From Siniperca chuatsi (lineage: Eukaryota > Chordata > Actinopteri > Centrarchiformes > Sinipercidae), in NCBI RefSeq assembly GCF_020085105.1, contig NC_058044.1:23111206-23175205 (forward strand): a stretch of DNA of 64,000 bases, given 5' to 3'. Made by a program: the position numbers and the translations under genes. Below the pieces are notes generated by a model. It searched no databases and was not told the DNA's origin. It was given only the letters and a program-made list of their open reading frames with translations. Every line of letters begins with the position of its first letter. The first letter of the stretch is position 1. This document shows, in pieces, positions 11,949-47,842 of the stretch.

Positions 11949-12331
11949 TATTTTGTCAAGCACTGTGTATATGTTATTTATTTTTAGCATTATTTTGCTG
12001 TTCTGTGTTAATTATGGTGCGTCTCTTGAGATCACTTTTATTTTGTTATTAAATAGTTAAACACAAGTTGCAGTGATCTCCAAAAACAATAAAATCCTCT
12101 ATTCTGCCAACATAAACTGTGTCTGTCACTGCTGTGGCTTCTTGGGCCATATTGTGCTGTTCCCAGTAGAGTGAATCAGACTATCACTGACCAGATATTC
12201 CCTGTGGTTCTGCTCCTCCATTAGTTACTGAATAATAAAGGTTTCACTGTGGCTCACTTCATTAAGGTCTTTTTATTTTTTAAGCACGTCTCTCATTCTG
12301 TAATCTCTATGCTTTCTTGCTCAGTCACTGC

Positions 12332-12332
<1 letters not shown>

Positions 12333-12401
<69 letters not shown>
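12333..12401. repeat. (CA)n microsatellite
   Basis: About 34 CA units upstream of the second nxnl1 gene. Confidence 0.95.
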
Positions 12402-12405
<4 letters not shown>

Positions 12406-12429
12406 ACTGTGAGCACTTCGTGTCCCTTG

Positions 12430-12698
12430 TCCCTCTGTCACCTTGTCTTTCAATCCCTCCCTCCCAGACAGAGGAGGGGAGGTGGAGCGCAGAAACACAA
12501 AGGAAGAGGGAGCTAGCAGCTACTACCATCAAGGTGAAGGAGACGCAGTCAACGAGTGAACGTGATATGAACTGACAGGCTCAGAACTGATTCAAGTACG
12601 ACCCAGGAAGAGTTGAAAAGAAAAGGAAAACCACAATATTTTGACGGCTGTTTTCTTTTGGGATTTGCGGCCTCAAGGGGAGATAATATTTGTAAGAG
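12430..12698 (+). promoter_or_regulatory. Possible 5' UTR exon of nxnl1 copy 2
   Basis: A purine-rich unique block ends in AGAG followed by gtaagc, a good 5' splice donor, at 12698/12699, about 375 bp before the ATG of copy 2. A spliced 5' leader is inferred; the left boundary is arbitrary. Confidence 0.3.
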
Positions 12699-13072
12699 GT
12701 AAGCAATGTGAGGATTATCCGATTTAACAGCAAGCAAGATGGGCTCATATGATTAATGGGAGGTTTGAAAGTCTGACTGAGTGGAGTACATACAGTCTAA
12801 TTTATAGAATTTAAAGTTTAGAAATCATACAGAATGCGAGAGAAACATTTTTTAAATATTCCCATGTGTTTTATGGTTGTTAGGCTGTGCTTTCTTCATG
12901 TTTGTTCATTGATATGCATGTGAAAAGTATTTGTTTTTGTTTATTTCCTTTCACTATACACTATGTTGTGCATTTCGGATGATTTCCCTGCTAAACCAAT
13001 GTATATAAATTGTTTTTTCATCTCTCCCTGTACCTTCCTAAGCCCCAATCCTCCTTCCTGTGACACTTCATC

Positions 13073-14326
13073 ATGGTGGACCTGTTCATTGACCGGGTCC
13101 TGGTGAAGAACAACAAGGACCAGGATGAGCTGGACACAGAACGTGAGATTGTCATGCGCCTACAGAACCGCATCCTGATGCTCTTCTTTGCATCTGCTGC
13201 ATGTGAGAGCTGCCAGCAGTTTGCTCCCACGCTCACAGACTTCTTCAAACGGTTGACAGATGAATTCTATGTGGACCGCTCTGCTCAGCTGGTTCTCCTG
13301 TACATTAGGTACAACACACACAGAGACACACATTAAGGTGTTGTTAGCACTTGCATTGGACTTGCAATGGACCACGTTTATTTATAAACTTTATCTAGTC
13401 AACTGCTCAACCATTCTCCATACTGCAACCTAGATTTAAACCTTTCTGTGTGCAGGTTCTGTGTGCACATGTCCACCTGCATACAGTACATGTATGTGTA
13501 TGTGTAACCTTGTACATACCTTATATTAATCCCATTGTATCTCCTGGAAATTATAAGGACCAGTAAAATATCCTCAGATGGAATGGTTTTCATAGCCCTT
13601 CTCTTTCTCAGTCATTGCCTAGTCGTGTACTTTGCTCTTATTTTTGTGACACCCAAATGTCCTCATAAGGAATACACAAACATTTGGATAGATTTTCTAA
13701 AATATGAGTTTATCTGTCCATCCCATATCTCTCAGCAACGTGGTCTTCCTTTTTCTTTCATCTATCAGTTTGGACCAGTCAGAGGAACAGCAAGAAAGCT
13801 TCCTCAAAGAGCTGCCCAAGAAGTGCCTGTTCCTGGCCTTTGAGGACCCCTACAGGAGGTGTGTGGGATCGGCCAGTTACTTGTGTGCACAACCTGCGGG
13901 TGGATGATTGCAATGTAAATATACCTAGCTGTATAAAGCCATTAGCTCTATGCCAATGTGTGTACCTGTGTGTGTGTCCACAGGGAGCTGGAGGCCATGT
14001 TTAATGTGGAGGAGCTGCCCACAGTGGTGGTGCTGCGTCCCGACTGCTCCATCCTCATCCCTAACGCAGCGGAGGAGATACTCTGCCTTGGCCCAGACTG
14101 CTACCGCAACTGGCAGGAAGCAGCAGAGCTCATCGACAGAAACTTCATGATCACCGAGGACTTTGAGCAGAAGTCCATGCATAGTTTGAGTGACCCTGTG
14201 AGACGACTGAAGTACAAGGTGGAGGATGAGAAGAAGAAAAAGAAGAAGAAAAAGCGCAGAGGGTGGGGTGGAGGCGGAGATGAAGATACAGAGGTGGACA
14301 AAGACGGAGGAAGGTTACCATTATGA
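13073..14326 (+). CDS. nxnl1: nxnl1 copy 2, tandem nucleoredoxin-like 1 paralogue
   Basis: Coding exons are 13073-13308, 13769-13858 and 13984-14326, with the same lengths (236 and 90 nt) and phases as copy 1 for the first two, giving 222 residues. The N-terminus MVDLFIDRVLVKNNKDQDEL and the block LTDEFYVDRSAQLVLLYI are closer to the human protein than copy 1 is. The redox motif is CESC (in SAACESCQQF). Conserved later blocks are SLDQSEEQQESFLKELPKK, FLAFEDPYRR, LPTVVVLRPDCSIL and NWQEAAELIDRNF. The C-terminus has a lysine run, then GWGGGGDEDTEVD, and ends RLPL. Retention of intron 2 would add 15 codons before a stop, giving about 124 residues. The shared architecture and orientation indicate tandem duplication followed by divergence of the redox site and tail. 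Confidence 0.92.
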
Positions 14327-14604
14327 TGGAGACCAAGAACATGAGGACAAGACAGGATTAGTAATTAAAAGCTTTGACACAATGTTTTCTACTGATGCTG
14401 CCAATGTAACACAGTTTTTTTTAGCCAAACAAAACCCTTTTCACAGCTGAATGTCAGAAAACTTCTATTCCTATTCAAGAAGTAGAAATGTCAAACTGAC
14501 CTCACTGTGACTAGATTTGCTTTTCTATATCAGCACTAAGCAACGGCTGTGGTCTTACTGCAAACAGAGCTCTGGTATGAGTGGGTGTGGATATGCCAAC
14601 AAGC

Positions 14605-14610
14605 AATAAA
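14605..14610 (+). terminator. Polyadenylation signal, nxnl1 copy 2
   Basis: AATAAA 279 bp after the stop codon and the first canonical signal downstream. Confidence 0.5.
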
Positions 14611-14619
14611 AAGTAATGT

Positions 14620-15774
14620 AAAACACTATCTAAAGGGACTCTGAATACTGCTAACCAATGCTGACCTCAGCTCAGAATTGGCTGTCTTTAATGTCTTTGA
14701 ATGCTGCCAAGTACACAGTCAAGCCAAGGTGAGGTCTGAGCCAAGTATTGCCATTATGGTTTGTCTTATGACACCCAGGAGATTATTCTAACAATTTCCC
14801 CCTTTTTAAAGAAACAGCTCTGTAATGCAATGCACTTCTTTTTACATGATAATTTGTAGCATCCAATCAAAACCCACCATGCATAATCTGAAATCAATGA
14901 ATTATTCAGCACCATTAAAATAATTTTGTTAGTGACTGTTGTGCTTTGAGTGTTTATGAAGTCTAGCTCCTCTTTGTAGACTACACAAGAAGCAATCAGA
15001 GCTATTCAAAGGGAGTCAAGTGAAAAACTGGCTTTTCTACATGATCGGTGATTTCCTTTGACTCATCTTCTTCCATAGAACAGGACTGTGTTTAGCCTTT
15101 ACACACTTCCTCGCACATGTAAACTGCATAGATGATGTTTTTATCTGATCAGTCAGGCTTAGGATCTCTCAGCAGACCTCTCTCTATCCTCTGAGTGACC
15201 TGAGCCTTAACTACATGCTGCCATTACTCCTAAAATGCAAGTGTTTTTTTTTTTTTTTGCATTATAGGAGTAATGACAGTAATGGCAGGAGCAGATGGGA
15301 TAAAAATGCATCTGCAGAGACCGATGATGAAACCAGAATGTAGTCATCAAGGTGTGACTGGTTAATTGGTAGGTTTGATGTGTTTTATAAATGGCAGTGA
15401 CATGATGATTTATTTCAAAGCATCCAGTGTTATGGACAGATTGACAAATAGGCAACATTTTCTCTCAGAGCTGCTCTAAACAAAGCTCTTAAGGTTAATG
15501 GGAATATTGCAAATGCCTGTGCTTGCTGGACGTGCACTGTGCTGCACAGACTGCACAGCAAACACAATAGCTTCGTGTTCTTGTCATTGGAGAAACGTCA
15601 GTGCTAAAGCTAAATCCGAGCTGGTCAGACCTGTAAAAAGACACAGTGGCCTAAATAAACATGAGCCGCTGTTGATTCCATATTCCTTTCCTTTTGCCCA
15701 CACAGCAGCTTATTGTTGCTCACTCAGATAAACCTTGATAATATAGTCGAAGCCCCCTCTCTCCCTGCCTCTCT
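14620..15774. other. Intergenic spacer, no gene seen
   Basis: No supported coding region. The only structured element is the inverted repeat at 15218-15288. Confidence 0.5.
15218..15288. repeat. Imperfect hairpin around a poly-T loop
   Basis: CTGCCATTACTCCTAAAATGC on the left and GCATTATAGGAGTAATG plus AGTAATGGCAG on the right are mutually complementary. The right arm is about 8 nt longer because the word AGTAATG is repeated. The loop is about 16 T. It may be a tiny foldback element or a templated duplication. Confidence 0.6.
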
Positions 15775-16737
15775 TTGCACACGTACACACGCGCACACAT
15801 AAACACACGCGTGCGCACGCGAAGGCACACACACACACGCACACGCGTTGCGCGCTCTCGAGTGCAGAACACGCAACAAGCGGACCAGCGGATGGAGAGA
15901 GAGAGAGAGAGCGCCAGAAGAAGAAGAAGAGAGAAGGACGGATGCAAGGCGAGGCCAGGAGCGAAAAACCATATCTCTCCCGGCCGTCCAGATGTTGTCT
16001 TTTTGTTTTGTTTTGTATCACGGCATCATTTTACGATTCCTGCCTTTTTAAAAAGCCTGATATATCCCCATGTCCGTCCTGATGTGCTGCTGCGCCTCAT
16101 CACGATTCTTCAAGGATATGCAAAGCGGCTGTTATCGCGTCGACGCTATTTGCCATTAAATGCAAGGATGTAATATCGGAAGCATATGGTCAACAATGAC
16201 AACCGACGAATGGGCTTCATGAGCTTTAGAAATCGACGGAGGCAGACAGAGCAGCCCGGGTCTGTGCGTTCATTTGCGCCTAATTATTGTTTTGCTTGTG
16301 ATCGCGTATTTTCCTCCATTCATCCATCGGAGCTATAAGGCCTATAGCCCGCACCATATCTGGGCATGAAACCCGTGGGAATTATGATACCAACGTGACG
16401 CACAGTCACACAGCACAGCGGGGAAGACATCGAGCCTCGACGGGACGGAGGGAGGGTGTGAGGTCCAGCGGAGCAGAGCCCTACACAGTACACTGATCAC
16501 AGGAGGAGGACGCCCAGTTGTTGTTGGACACATCGCGCTAATGACTGCCGTATAGCCCAACAGGTATCGCCCACCACCATTTCCCCATTGAATATTTGAT
16601 TTTGTTTCATGCATCGGGCCGAGCGGAGCGGGAGAAAGGGAGGAGAGTACAGTGGGTGCATGAGGGCGCGGAGAGACGGGATGCGGGAGACGCAGTGAGC
16701 GAGGAGGACGAGGAGGAGGGAAACCGGAGGATTGACG
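15775..16737 (+). promoter_or_regulatory. CpG-rich block: likely promoter and noncoding first exon of adgrl1
   Basis: CpG density rises sharply against the AT-rich surroundings (GCGCACGCG, TTGCGCGCTCTCGAG, GGTCCAGCGGAGC and similar). The block ends at a clean splice donor, GATTGACG followed by gtaagat, at 16737/16738. The next exon on this strand with supported coding content is the adgrl1 signal-peptide exon at 24336. Promoter function and the about 7.5 kb 5' UTR intron are inferred. Confidence 0.45.
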
Positions 16738-16776
16738 GTAAGATATGGATATAGGCTATGAGGATGCACCCCGCCC

Positions 16777-16814
<38 letters not shown>

Positions 16815-17160
16815 CCCTCTCTCTCTCGCTCTCTCTCTCTCAAAGGTGCCCTGCTCCTTTGCTGCTGCTGCTGCTGTCATGGGCCATTTGATCTAAGGGA
16901 CAGGGATCTGATGTGCTGGGCCTCATGCTTCTAGCTGCCATTAAAGCTCGTTCAGTAGTATAGAGGAGTGTGAGGCATGAGTATGAGCTGTAAAATATTC
17001 ATGGGCACGTGATTAGCCTCCTGTGGGCCTCAGAGGAGTGCTGGGAGAAAGTGGCTTAATGACTCAGGGTGTCCCACGCTGGCCCACCAGAGGGTTCTGT
17101 CTGAATTATGCTTGTTGTCACACACCTTCATTGCAGTGTCTGGTGTGCTGCAGTGAAAAG

Positions 17161-17161
17161 T

Positions 17162-17224
<63 letters not shown>

Positions 17225-17226
17225 CA
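17161..17226. repeat. (CA)n microsatellite
   Basis: One of many (CA)/(TG) tracts in the putative first intron. Others lie at about 17529-17573, 17869-17937, 21641-21694, 23398-23438 and 24148-24216. Confidence 0.9.
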
Positions 17227-17527
17227 ATGTGTGAATGTTTGCTGGTTTGGTTTGCTGATTCACAACAGATGGGAACATGAGGAGAAAAGAGACAGCGAGG
17301 AAGAGAGTGAGAGTCCATTGTCAATATTTCAGAGAGGAGATGAGAGGACTGGGTCAGCGTAAGATGCCGTGAGGGAGAGAAACAAAGAGAGATGCAGAGG
17401 AGAACAGAGATGGAGGAGGAAGGCTGAGGGAAGGATGGAGGAACAGAGGGATGAGAGAAAACAGCTCAGTGGCTGACATGACTCCTGCTCTTCTGTCAGG
17501 CTGAATTTCTGATACATTTGTAACCTT

Positions 17528-17576
<49 letters not shown>

Positions 17577-17876
17577 GGTTTTTTGTAGTATTATTTCATG
17601 TGTGTCATATTAATAACAGAAGATTCTGTGTGGGAGAGATGAAAAGGCTGACTGATTTGAACGGATTTATATGTAGAAATGTTAGTGAACACACATTTTA
17701 ATAAGGTGAGTCACTAGTTGTGTGTGTGTGTCTGTGTGTGCCCACGGCGTGCATGTTATATGGGAAAGAGAAGACAAAAGTAACGATGTTTGTTTTCATG
17801 TAGAGATCATTTACATCAACCACTGAGGAGAAAAAAAGCACATCGATTTGCTTAAACCACTCAGACACACACACAT

Positions 17877-17932
<56 letters not shown>

Positions 17933-18189
17933 ACACAGTTTGGATGGATCTGCTGTCATTTGACAGCAAAGTAAAATGCACCATATTTGTCTCTTTTCTG
18001 CTTGGACCACCTCACGCAGGTTCCTATCATGTCGCCTTGCATCAGTCAGACGCACTGAGTCAGCCTCCCTGCTTGTGCTGTGAGCGTTTATGCAGGCCTG
18101 CTCAGAGCTGGGGGCGGATACATCAGTGTAATATCAATATCGTGATATGAGATTAGGCATCAGCTGGGATTTTGCTCATCACAATACTG

Positions 18190-18480
18190 TAAGGCTGTAG
18201 CTAATGAATATTTTCTTCATCGACTAATCCAAAAAATTATTGGCTGATAAATCGACAATCAATGTTTTGTCTATGAAATGAAAATACATTTTTTTCCCCA
18301 GAGCTCAACGTGACGTCAAGTCGGTTGCTTTGTTTGACCAACAATCAAACACCTTGATCTTATATGACAAAAAAATTTTACGACAAAGAAAAGCAGCAAA
18401 ACCTCTCATTTGAGACGTTGCAGCCAGTGAATGTTTGACATTTTTGTTTTAAAAATTATTGAAATAAGTAATCAAACGTC
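18190..18480 (+). repeat. Interspersed repeat, GCTGTAGCTAATG / GCAGCCAGTGAATG family, left part
   Basis: It runs from GGCTGTAGCTAATGAATATT through CAACAATCAAACACC and AAAGAAAAGCAGCAAAACC to GAAATAAGTAATC. Fragments of the same family lie at 19936-20310, 22064-22345, 29494-29662 (reversed) and 55085-55320. In teleosts such repeats behave as non-autonomous DNA elements; that class is inferred. Confidence 0.65.
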
Positions 18481-19935
18481 TTGTGTGAAAAAACGCGCAA
18501 ATGTTCCCATTTTTTATATTGTGTTACCAAATATATAGATAATTATTTCTTCAAATATATTGTCCAGTAGTTGTGGGCGATATAGATACAATATTCTTTC
18601 ACAGTATGTCACTTTTTATATCAGGATACTGATACATATTGTGGTACAGTAAAGTTTATGAAAACCCATTTGAGAACAGTTTGGATGAAATAACCAAGCA
18701 ATCAGTGTGCAAAACACACTTTCTTGGTGTTGAATCCAAAAAACTGTACAGTTATTTCTGATTCGCAACACTGTAGAATAAGACGGTGTAGTCCCTCATA
18801 CTGTAGAATCTTCAGTTCAATTTTCTTTCTGCATTACATTTAGAAAAAGTACAGTGTTTGGAGCCCAAATTGGCTCTTCATCAGGCACAGAGGTTTACCA
18901 AATGCATGATAAAATAACCCGACAGGAATGTCTGCTCCTGGTTAATCCAGACAAATCAAAGCACTTCACACACTGATGAATAAAACCTTAAAATCCTGTC
19001 TTAACATTAAGCAATATTGGTTTAAAACAATCAGAGATATTCAAGAAATAGCTTCCATCTTACACACCTTATGGCAGAATCTCGCTGTATATGTCGTCAT
19101 ATTGCCCAAACCTATTGTCCAGCTCTAGCCTTTTCTGCCTTCCTGCAAACAAACGCTACTGGATGCACTTGGCTCTGCTCTGTCACACCTCCGTCAGTGA
19201 TTTCAGAGGAAGCAGAAGCAGTTGTTGTAGCCATGACACACCTCAGGATCACAATCCTGTTCTTTGTCCAGGAGTTTGGTCTTGGTGACATGTTGAAACT
19301 GCTCCTATTATAGTAACAGGTTATGCTGACACACAAATCACATTTAGTACCAAGAGGCAGGACAGTACATACAGTACAACAGACGGCAGAATACATGTCA
19401 TTTTAACGTTTGTTCAAAATGTGTTTTGCACGTAACTGTTCAAGTCTTGCTGAGCTTTATCTGATGGAAAAGCAAATTTTAACCAAAACCATATTACTAT
19501 GCAATAATTAAAAGCTCAGGATTACATCTGATGCACAAGGTTGTAACTGCTCTAAATCCATAATTGTACTTTTCTCAATGTTAACCTCAGTAAAAACGTG
19601 AAGGTTTCTCATATTATACTTCCAATAAGACGATGCAGTCTTTTAAAATGCTGTAAGAGCAGGAAAAGCTCACATACACACTATTTTTGTGCTAAATTCT
19701 CAAACTCTCCATGACTTTTCATACATTACTACTACTGTAGATGCGCCATGTGTTTAACATTAGCAATCCATTATCAGCCCCAAGACATTTGGCCGGTTAC
19801 TTCACATATTGGAATTTACATTTTCCAGGAACTAGAAACATTTTTTTGACCTTTACCACAACATTTCCCTGCTGTTTTATTGTGGAAACTTCGAGCAGTG
19901 TGGGAGGGTTAATCACAGCAACATAGTACTCTCAT

Positions 19936-20310
19936 TTGAGATGCTGCAGCCAGTGAACGGTTGACATTTTTGTTTTAAAAATGACTGAAATAAGTAATCA
20001 ATATAACATAGGCTACTATAATACGAATCAAACGTATGCCGGTTGCACACAGCAGACAAGAACATACAAATAGTGAAGAAATAGTTAAACAGGTTGAAAA
20101 GGGTGTCGAGCACAGCCGACGAGAACATGTGCACACTATTTTAACAGCACAAATACATTACATTATTTAAACCTCTCGCTTATAAAATATGATGTTTTGT
20201 TATAAATTAAACCACCCAAAAGTTTACACAACTACAGTTGAAACAATTAGTCGACTATCAAAATGGTTGCCAATTCCTTTTCTGTCAATCGTTTGTCATT
20301 TTTCAGATTT
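19936..20310 (+). repeat. Same family, right part, with an internal insert
   Basis: It restarts at TGAGATGCTGCAGCCAGTG and passes through TTGACATTTTTG and AAATAAGTAATCA. It is then interrupted for about 230 bp and resumes at AGTTGAAACAATTAGTCGAC to the family's end near GTCAATCGTTTG. The first 60 bp repeat the end of the 18190-18480 fragment. Confidence 0.55.
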
Positions 20311-21194
20311 GCTGCTTTTCCTTTTAATTATTTGAATTTGTTATTTATCACTTTGAGGGTCGGGCTGTTGTTAGGACAAAACAAAGCATTGTGAAGGTAC
20401 CATTTCTCACTATTTTACAAATTTTTATATACAAAAATTGACTCCACCTCAGCCATCTGCAACAGTAAATTCACCTGAAGTCAATTCTTCAGGTGAAACA
20501 AAATCAAATTACTTCTCATGCAAAACCTTTTTGGTTTGGAAGGTTTTTGGCCTCTTTGGCATTCCATAAAATATATATATGTAAATGCAATTATCTGTCT
20601 TTGTATGTGTTAGTATTACCGATATTTATTCAGCTTGGTAGGACTATATGTGAAAACTGATGGCTAACATCATAAAAAACAGTGGATGACTTTGAAAATG
20701 ACTTTTAAAACATGATCCGGATATATCTGCAAGCAATTTACTCCCATTTCCTTCATACAGTTTAAACCCTAATGCTCTCAGGAACATCCAACATGCAGTG
20801 CAGATCCTAATGCTTTGAACATGGCCCTGAGCGTCGCCTGTTTCCTGCCTGCAACAAGCGAATGATTGACAGAGGGCGACACCTCCATTCCCCAGAGTCT
20901 TGCATCGACCAGACAAACATACAGGCTCTAAAACCCTGTAAGTGGCTTTGACTGCGGCATGCAGGCCTCAGCCCTCTGGGAGCTGTAGAGGTCAATGGTC
21001 TGAAATGGGTTTGCAGTCACAAAGGGCACTGTAGTTTGTTTTAAAATCCTTTCTTAAGCCTTAAATATTATTGACAGCAACAAGAAAATTCTCAACACTG
21101 TTGTTATTAAAAAAGTATTTCAGCCAATAAAGCTTTTGCTCTCACTGTGCTGTCAGAAGTCTAATCTCTCTGCCGCTCCCTCATCTCTTGATTG

Positions 21195-21225
<31 letters not shown>

Positions 21226-21228
21226 CAT

Positions 21229-21630
21229 CACACACACACACATTGACATAATGCATTCCCTAGCCCCTAACCCTAACCATAACCTAATTCTAACCTAACC
21301 CTTAAAACCAAACAGCCCTTTGAAGTTGTGAGGACCAGCCAAAATGTCCTCACTTTCCAAAAATGTCCTCACTCTGTAGGTAAAAAAGTCCTCACTATGT
21401 AGCAAGTACAAGTACACACACACACACACACACACAAGTTTGTTCACTATACCCGTGGGGGACAGTCATGGACATAATGCTTTCCCTAGCCCCTTACCCT
21501 AACCTTAACCTAATTGTCGCCTGTACCCTAAAACCAAGTCTTAACCCTCAAAAATCAGTCACATGGGGACCTCATTTTTTGTCCCCATGGGTTAGTGTGC
21601 ATTCAGGTTAAAGTCTTCACCGGGATATAA
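21229..21630. repeat. Two copies of a CA-flanked repeat with interstitial CCCTAACC words
   Basis: Copies at about 21235-21415 and 21440-21630 share GACATAATGC(A/T)TTCCCTAGCCCC, ACCCTAACC(A/T)TAACCTAAT and AAAACCAA. Both abut (CA)n tracts. The second copy ends with GGGGACCTCATTTTTTGTCC. The short CCCTAA-like words are part of this dispersed repeat and not a telomere. Confidence 0.65.
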
Positions 21631-21635
21631 GAGCA

Positions 21636-21696
<61 letters not shown>

Positions 21697-22063
21697 TAAT
21701 TCTTCCATTAGGAACATAACACTACAAGGCTGTTTTGTCACTTTGTGCTTCATAGCGATCTGCCCTGCGGCACTTTTAGCTCTCTGACCGAAAGAGGGGG
21801 AGGTTACTCTCTTTCTCTCGCTCTCTCTCTCTGTTGATTTTATGGCCTCCACCTCTAACAGTGTGAATCTTTGTACCTGGCGCGATTTCACATCAGTTTG
21901 AATGATTTCCAACAGGCTGACTTTAATGGCTTTCAGATATCATTCGCTTCCCACAGCAGTGAGTCAGTTCATTTTCTTTTTTTATTTATTGCTTACATTT
22001 TTGAGGAGCCAAACTACACAGGGATTGTTTGGCAGACTCCTGTTTGACATCTCTGCCATTTAG

Positions 22064-22345
22064 GGCTGCAAGGAAAGATTACTTTCATTATTGATTGATC
22101 TGTTCTGATCATTATTTTTTGATTAAGTGGTTAAATGTTTATTCTAACAAATGTCAGAAAATAGTGAAAATGTGTATTACAGTTTCCCAGAGCCTGAGGT
22201 GAAATAGCTTGTTTTGTCGGACCAACAGTCCAAAACCCAAAGACACTGAATTTACACTGATGTAAAACAAAAAAAGGCAGCAAATTCTCACATTTGAGAA
22301 GCTGGAACCAGCAAACATTTGCTTCATAAATTACGGAAATCGCAC
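22064..22345 (+). repeat. Same family, another copy
   Basis: It shows GGGCTGCAAGGAAAG, AATGTCAGAAAATAGTG, CCCAGAGCCTGAGGTG, CGGACCAACAGTCCAAAACC and GAGAAGCTGGAACCAGC in family order. Confidence 0.7.
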
Positions 22346-23398
22346 ATTTTCCAAAGATACCAAATATATCAGGCTGGATTTAGGGGAAATTTGTGTAAAA
22401 TGATGCACAAGACATCTAGAATATTCCCATTTGATTTAATGGTGCAGCCATAAAAAACATGGGGTCTTGTGTTTGAATATTTCACTTCATTAAGAGTTGG
22501 AACAAGCTGTTACAGGCAGCTATGAATGATATGATTTTAACAATCTTAAAGCTACTTAACGGGACTTAATAGGGAAACACTATGTTAAGGGGTTAACTTG
22601 ATTTTCAAAATACATGCAGATAAATGCAGTTTCTCTGTGTATACTGTATGTGTGCATGGTTGTGTGTATGTACATTAATGCCTGTGTGTGTGTAATTTAT
22701 TGCACTCCAGGCCCACTACTCACAAACTCTCACTTAGAGACTGCTGCTCCTCCAAGTAGGCCGGCCGGTGGCCCGGGGCTGGATTTTGGTTGCAGGCAGG
22801 GAGCATGGTGCTGTGAACAGGGGGACTGGGTTTGTGGCTTTGTCAAGGCCCATCAGTGTCTTTGCTCTACTTACTCTGCATCAACACTTAAGGGTGTGTG
22901 TGTGTGTGTGTGTGTGGTGAGAGAGAGAGCGAGAGAGAGAGAGATGGGGGTTGCAAGCAAAAGAACATGCTGCCATAATGGTTTTGGATGAGATGAGACA
23001 TATTATGTATGCGTGTGCATGTGTGTCAGTGTGTGTATGTGATGACAAACAGAAAGGTTCTCATTTTGTTGAGTCTTTTATGCACTCTGTTTAGTGCATG
23101 TAAGTGTGTGTGTGTGTGTTTGTGCCACAGTGGTCCTGGGGCCTTTATCACCCTTAAAGAAGCCAGAGGTCTCTCTTCTCTTTTTTATGTGTGTGTGTGT
23201 AAGTGCACGCGTGTGTGTGCATGCCCTGTGCAAGCACAAGTCTTTGAATGCATGTTGGACGTTTGTTGAGGAGTGACCTAAATCTGTTTGCCATCATTAC
23301 CTAACAAGAAGACGGAGAGAAAAGCAAATGTAATGTCGCAAATAAACACACACAAGCACACATATGTACTGTATATGTACACACACGCACCCTGACAC

Positions 23399-23433
<35 letters not shown>

Positions 23434-23961
23434 CACACTGGAGACCATCATGCCAGATACTGTGTACACTGGATTGCTAAGCAGGAAAAAAATAAATGTA
23501 ATGCTGTGCATGATGCAGTTCAGCCTCCATCCTCCCTTCTGTCCAGGGCCAAGAGTTCAGTCTACATTAAGGAGTCACATTACTGTTGTTCTCTTGTAGC
23601 TCGCCCGCCTGCGTCCCGTATGTTCCCTCGTAAAACTCCACAGTGCAGCGTCGCCCTCTGATCACCTGCACCTTCAGTCAGCTGTTTACCTCGTTACCCC
23701 TGCAGGGGAAGAGATCGTCTCCACGACATCATTTATTTAGGATTACTGAAAAGTGGCCTAAGCTGAACCCAGCTCTCTGCCTGTCTCTGTGTGCGTGTGA
23801 GTATATGTGTGTGTGTGTGTGTGTGTGTGAGGATAGAAAGATTAAGACTCCTTTATGGGTCAGTGGCCACTGTTGCTCCTAGCTAATTATGGACTTAAAA
23901 CACGTACTCACACGCGTGCGCTTTCACTCACAAACACACACAGATGCACACTCCCAGCATA

Positions 23962-24005
<44 letters not shown>

Positions 24006-24144
24006 CAGACTGCACTGTGCTATCACCATAGTAACAGCAGATTGAGGTACTTTTCATTGCAACGATTGCTCACTTGTTATCTCTATTTCTCTCTCTCCTA
24101 ACGGTCCATTTCTCTATTATTCTGTCCTCCTCCCACGCCATCCA

Positions 24145-24217
<73 letters not shown>

Positions 24218-24335
24218 ATATGAACACAAGGAGAGGGTGCAGTTCTTCCCCTCTCAATCTCACACTTCCACTCCTATCTCCCCAGGCTCTCCTAACGCAG
24301 CTGGTGGTGTGACATCCTAACTCTTCCTGCCCAGC

Positions 24336-47842
<23,507 letters not shown>

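Larger units (their letters stand above)
16738..24285 (+). other. Putative first intron of adgrl1 (5' UTR intron), repeat-rich
   Basis: No coding exon is supported. The block carries many (CA)n/(TG)n and (CT)n tracts, three copies or part-copies of the GCTGCAACTAA-type repeat, and a pair of TAACCCTAACC-rich repeats at 21229-21630. The right boundary is the acceptor CCCCAG at 24281-24285, 50 nt before the ATG. Confidence 0.45.

Noticed and set aside
12249-12575. Open frame with a long HTHTHT run (similar ones at 17023-17362 and 17848-18150)
   Set aside because: Products of (CA)n repeats with no flanking domain.
16497-16880. Minus-strand 127-codon frame over the CpG-rich block
   Set aside because: Arg/Glu-rich low-complexity product of (CT)n and GC-rich leader sequence, with no recognisable domain.
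21260-21520. CCCTAACCCTAACC words as an interstitial telomere
   Set aside because: Only a few degenerate units, embedded in a dispersed repeat present twice in tandem.
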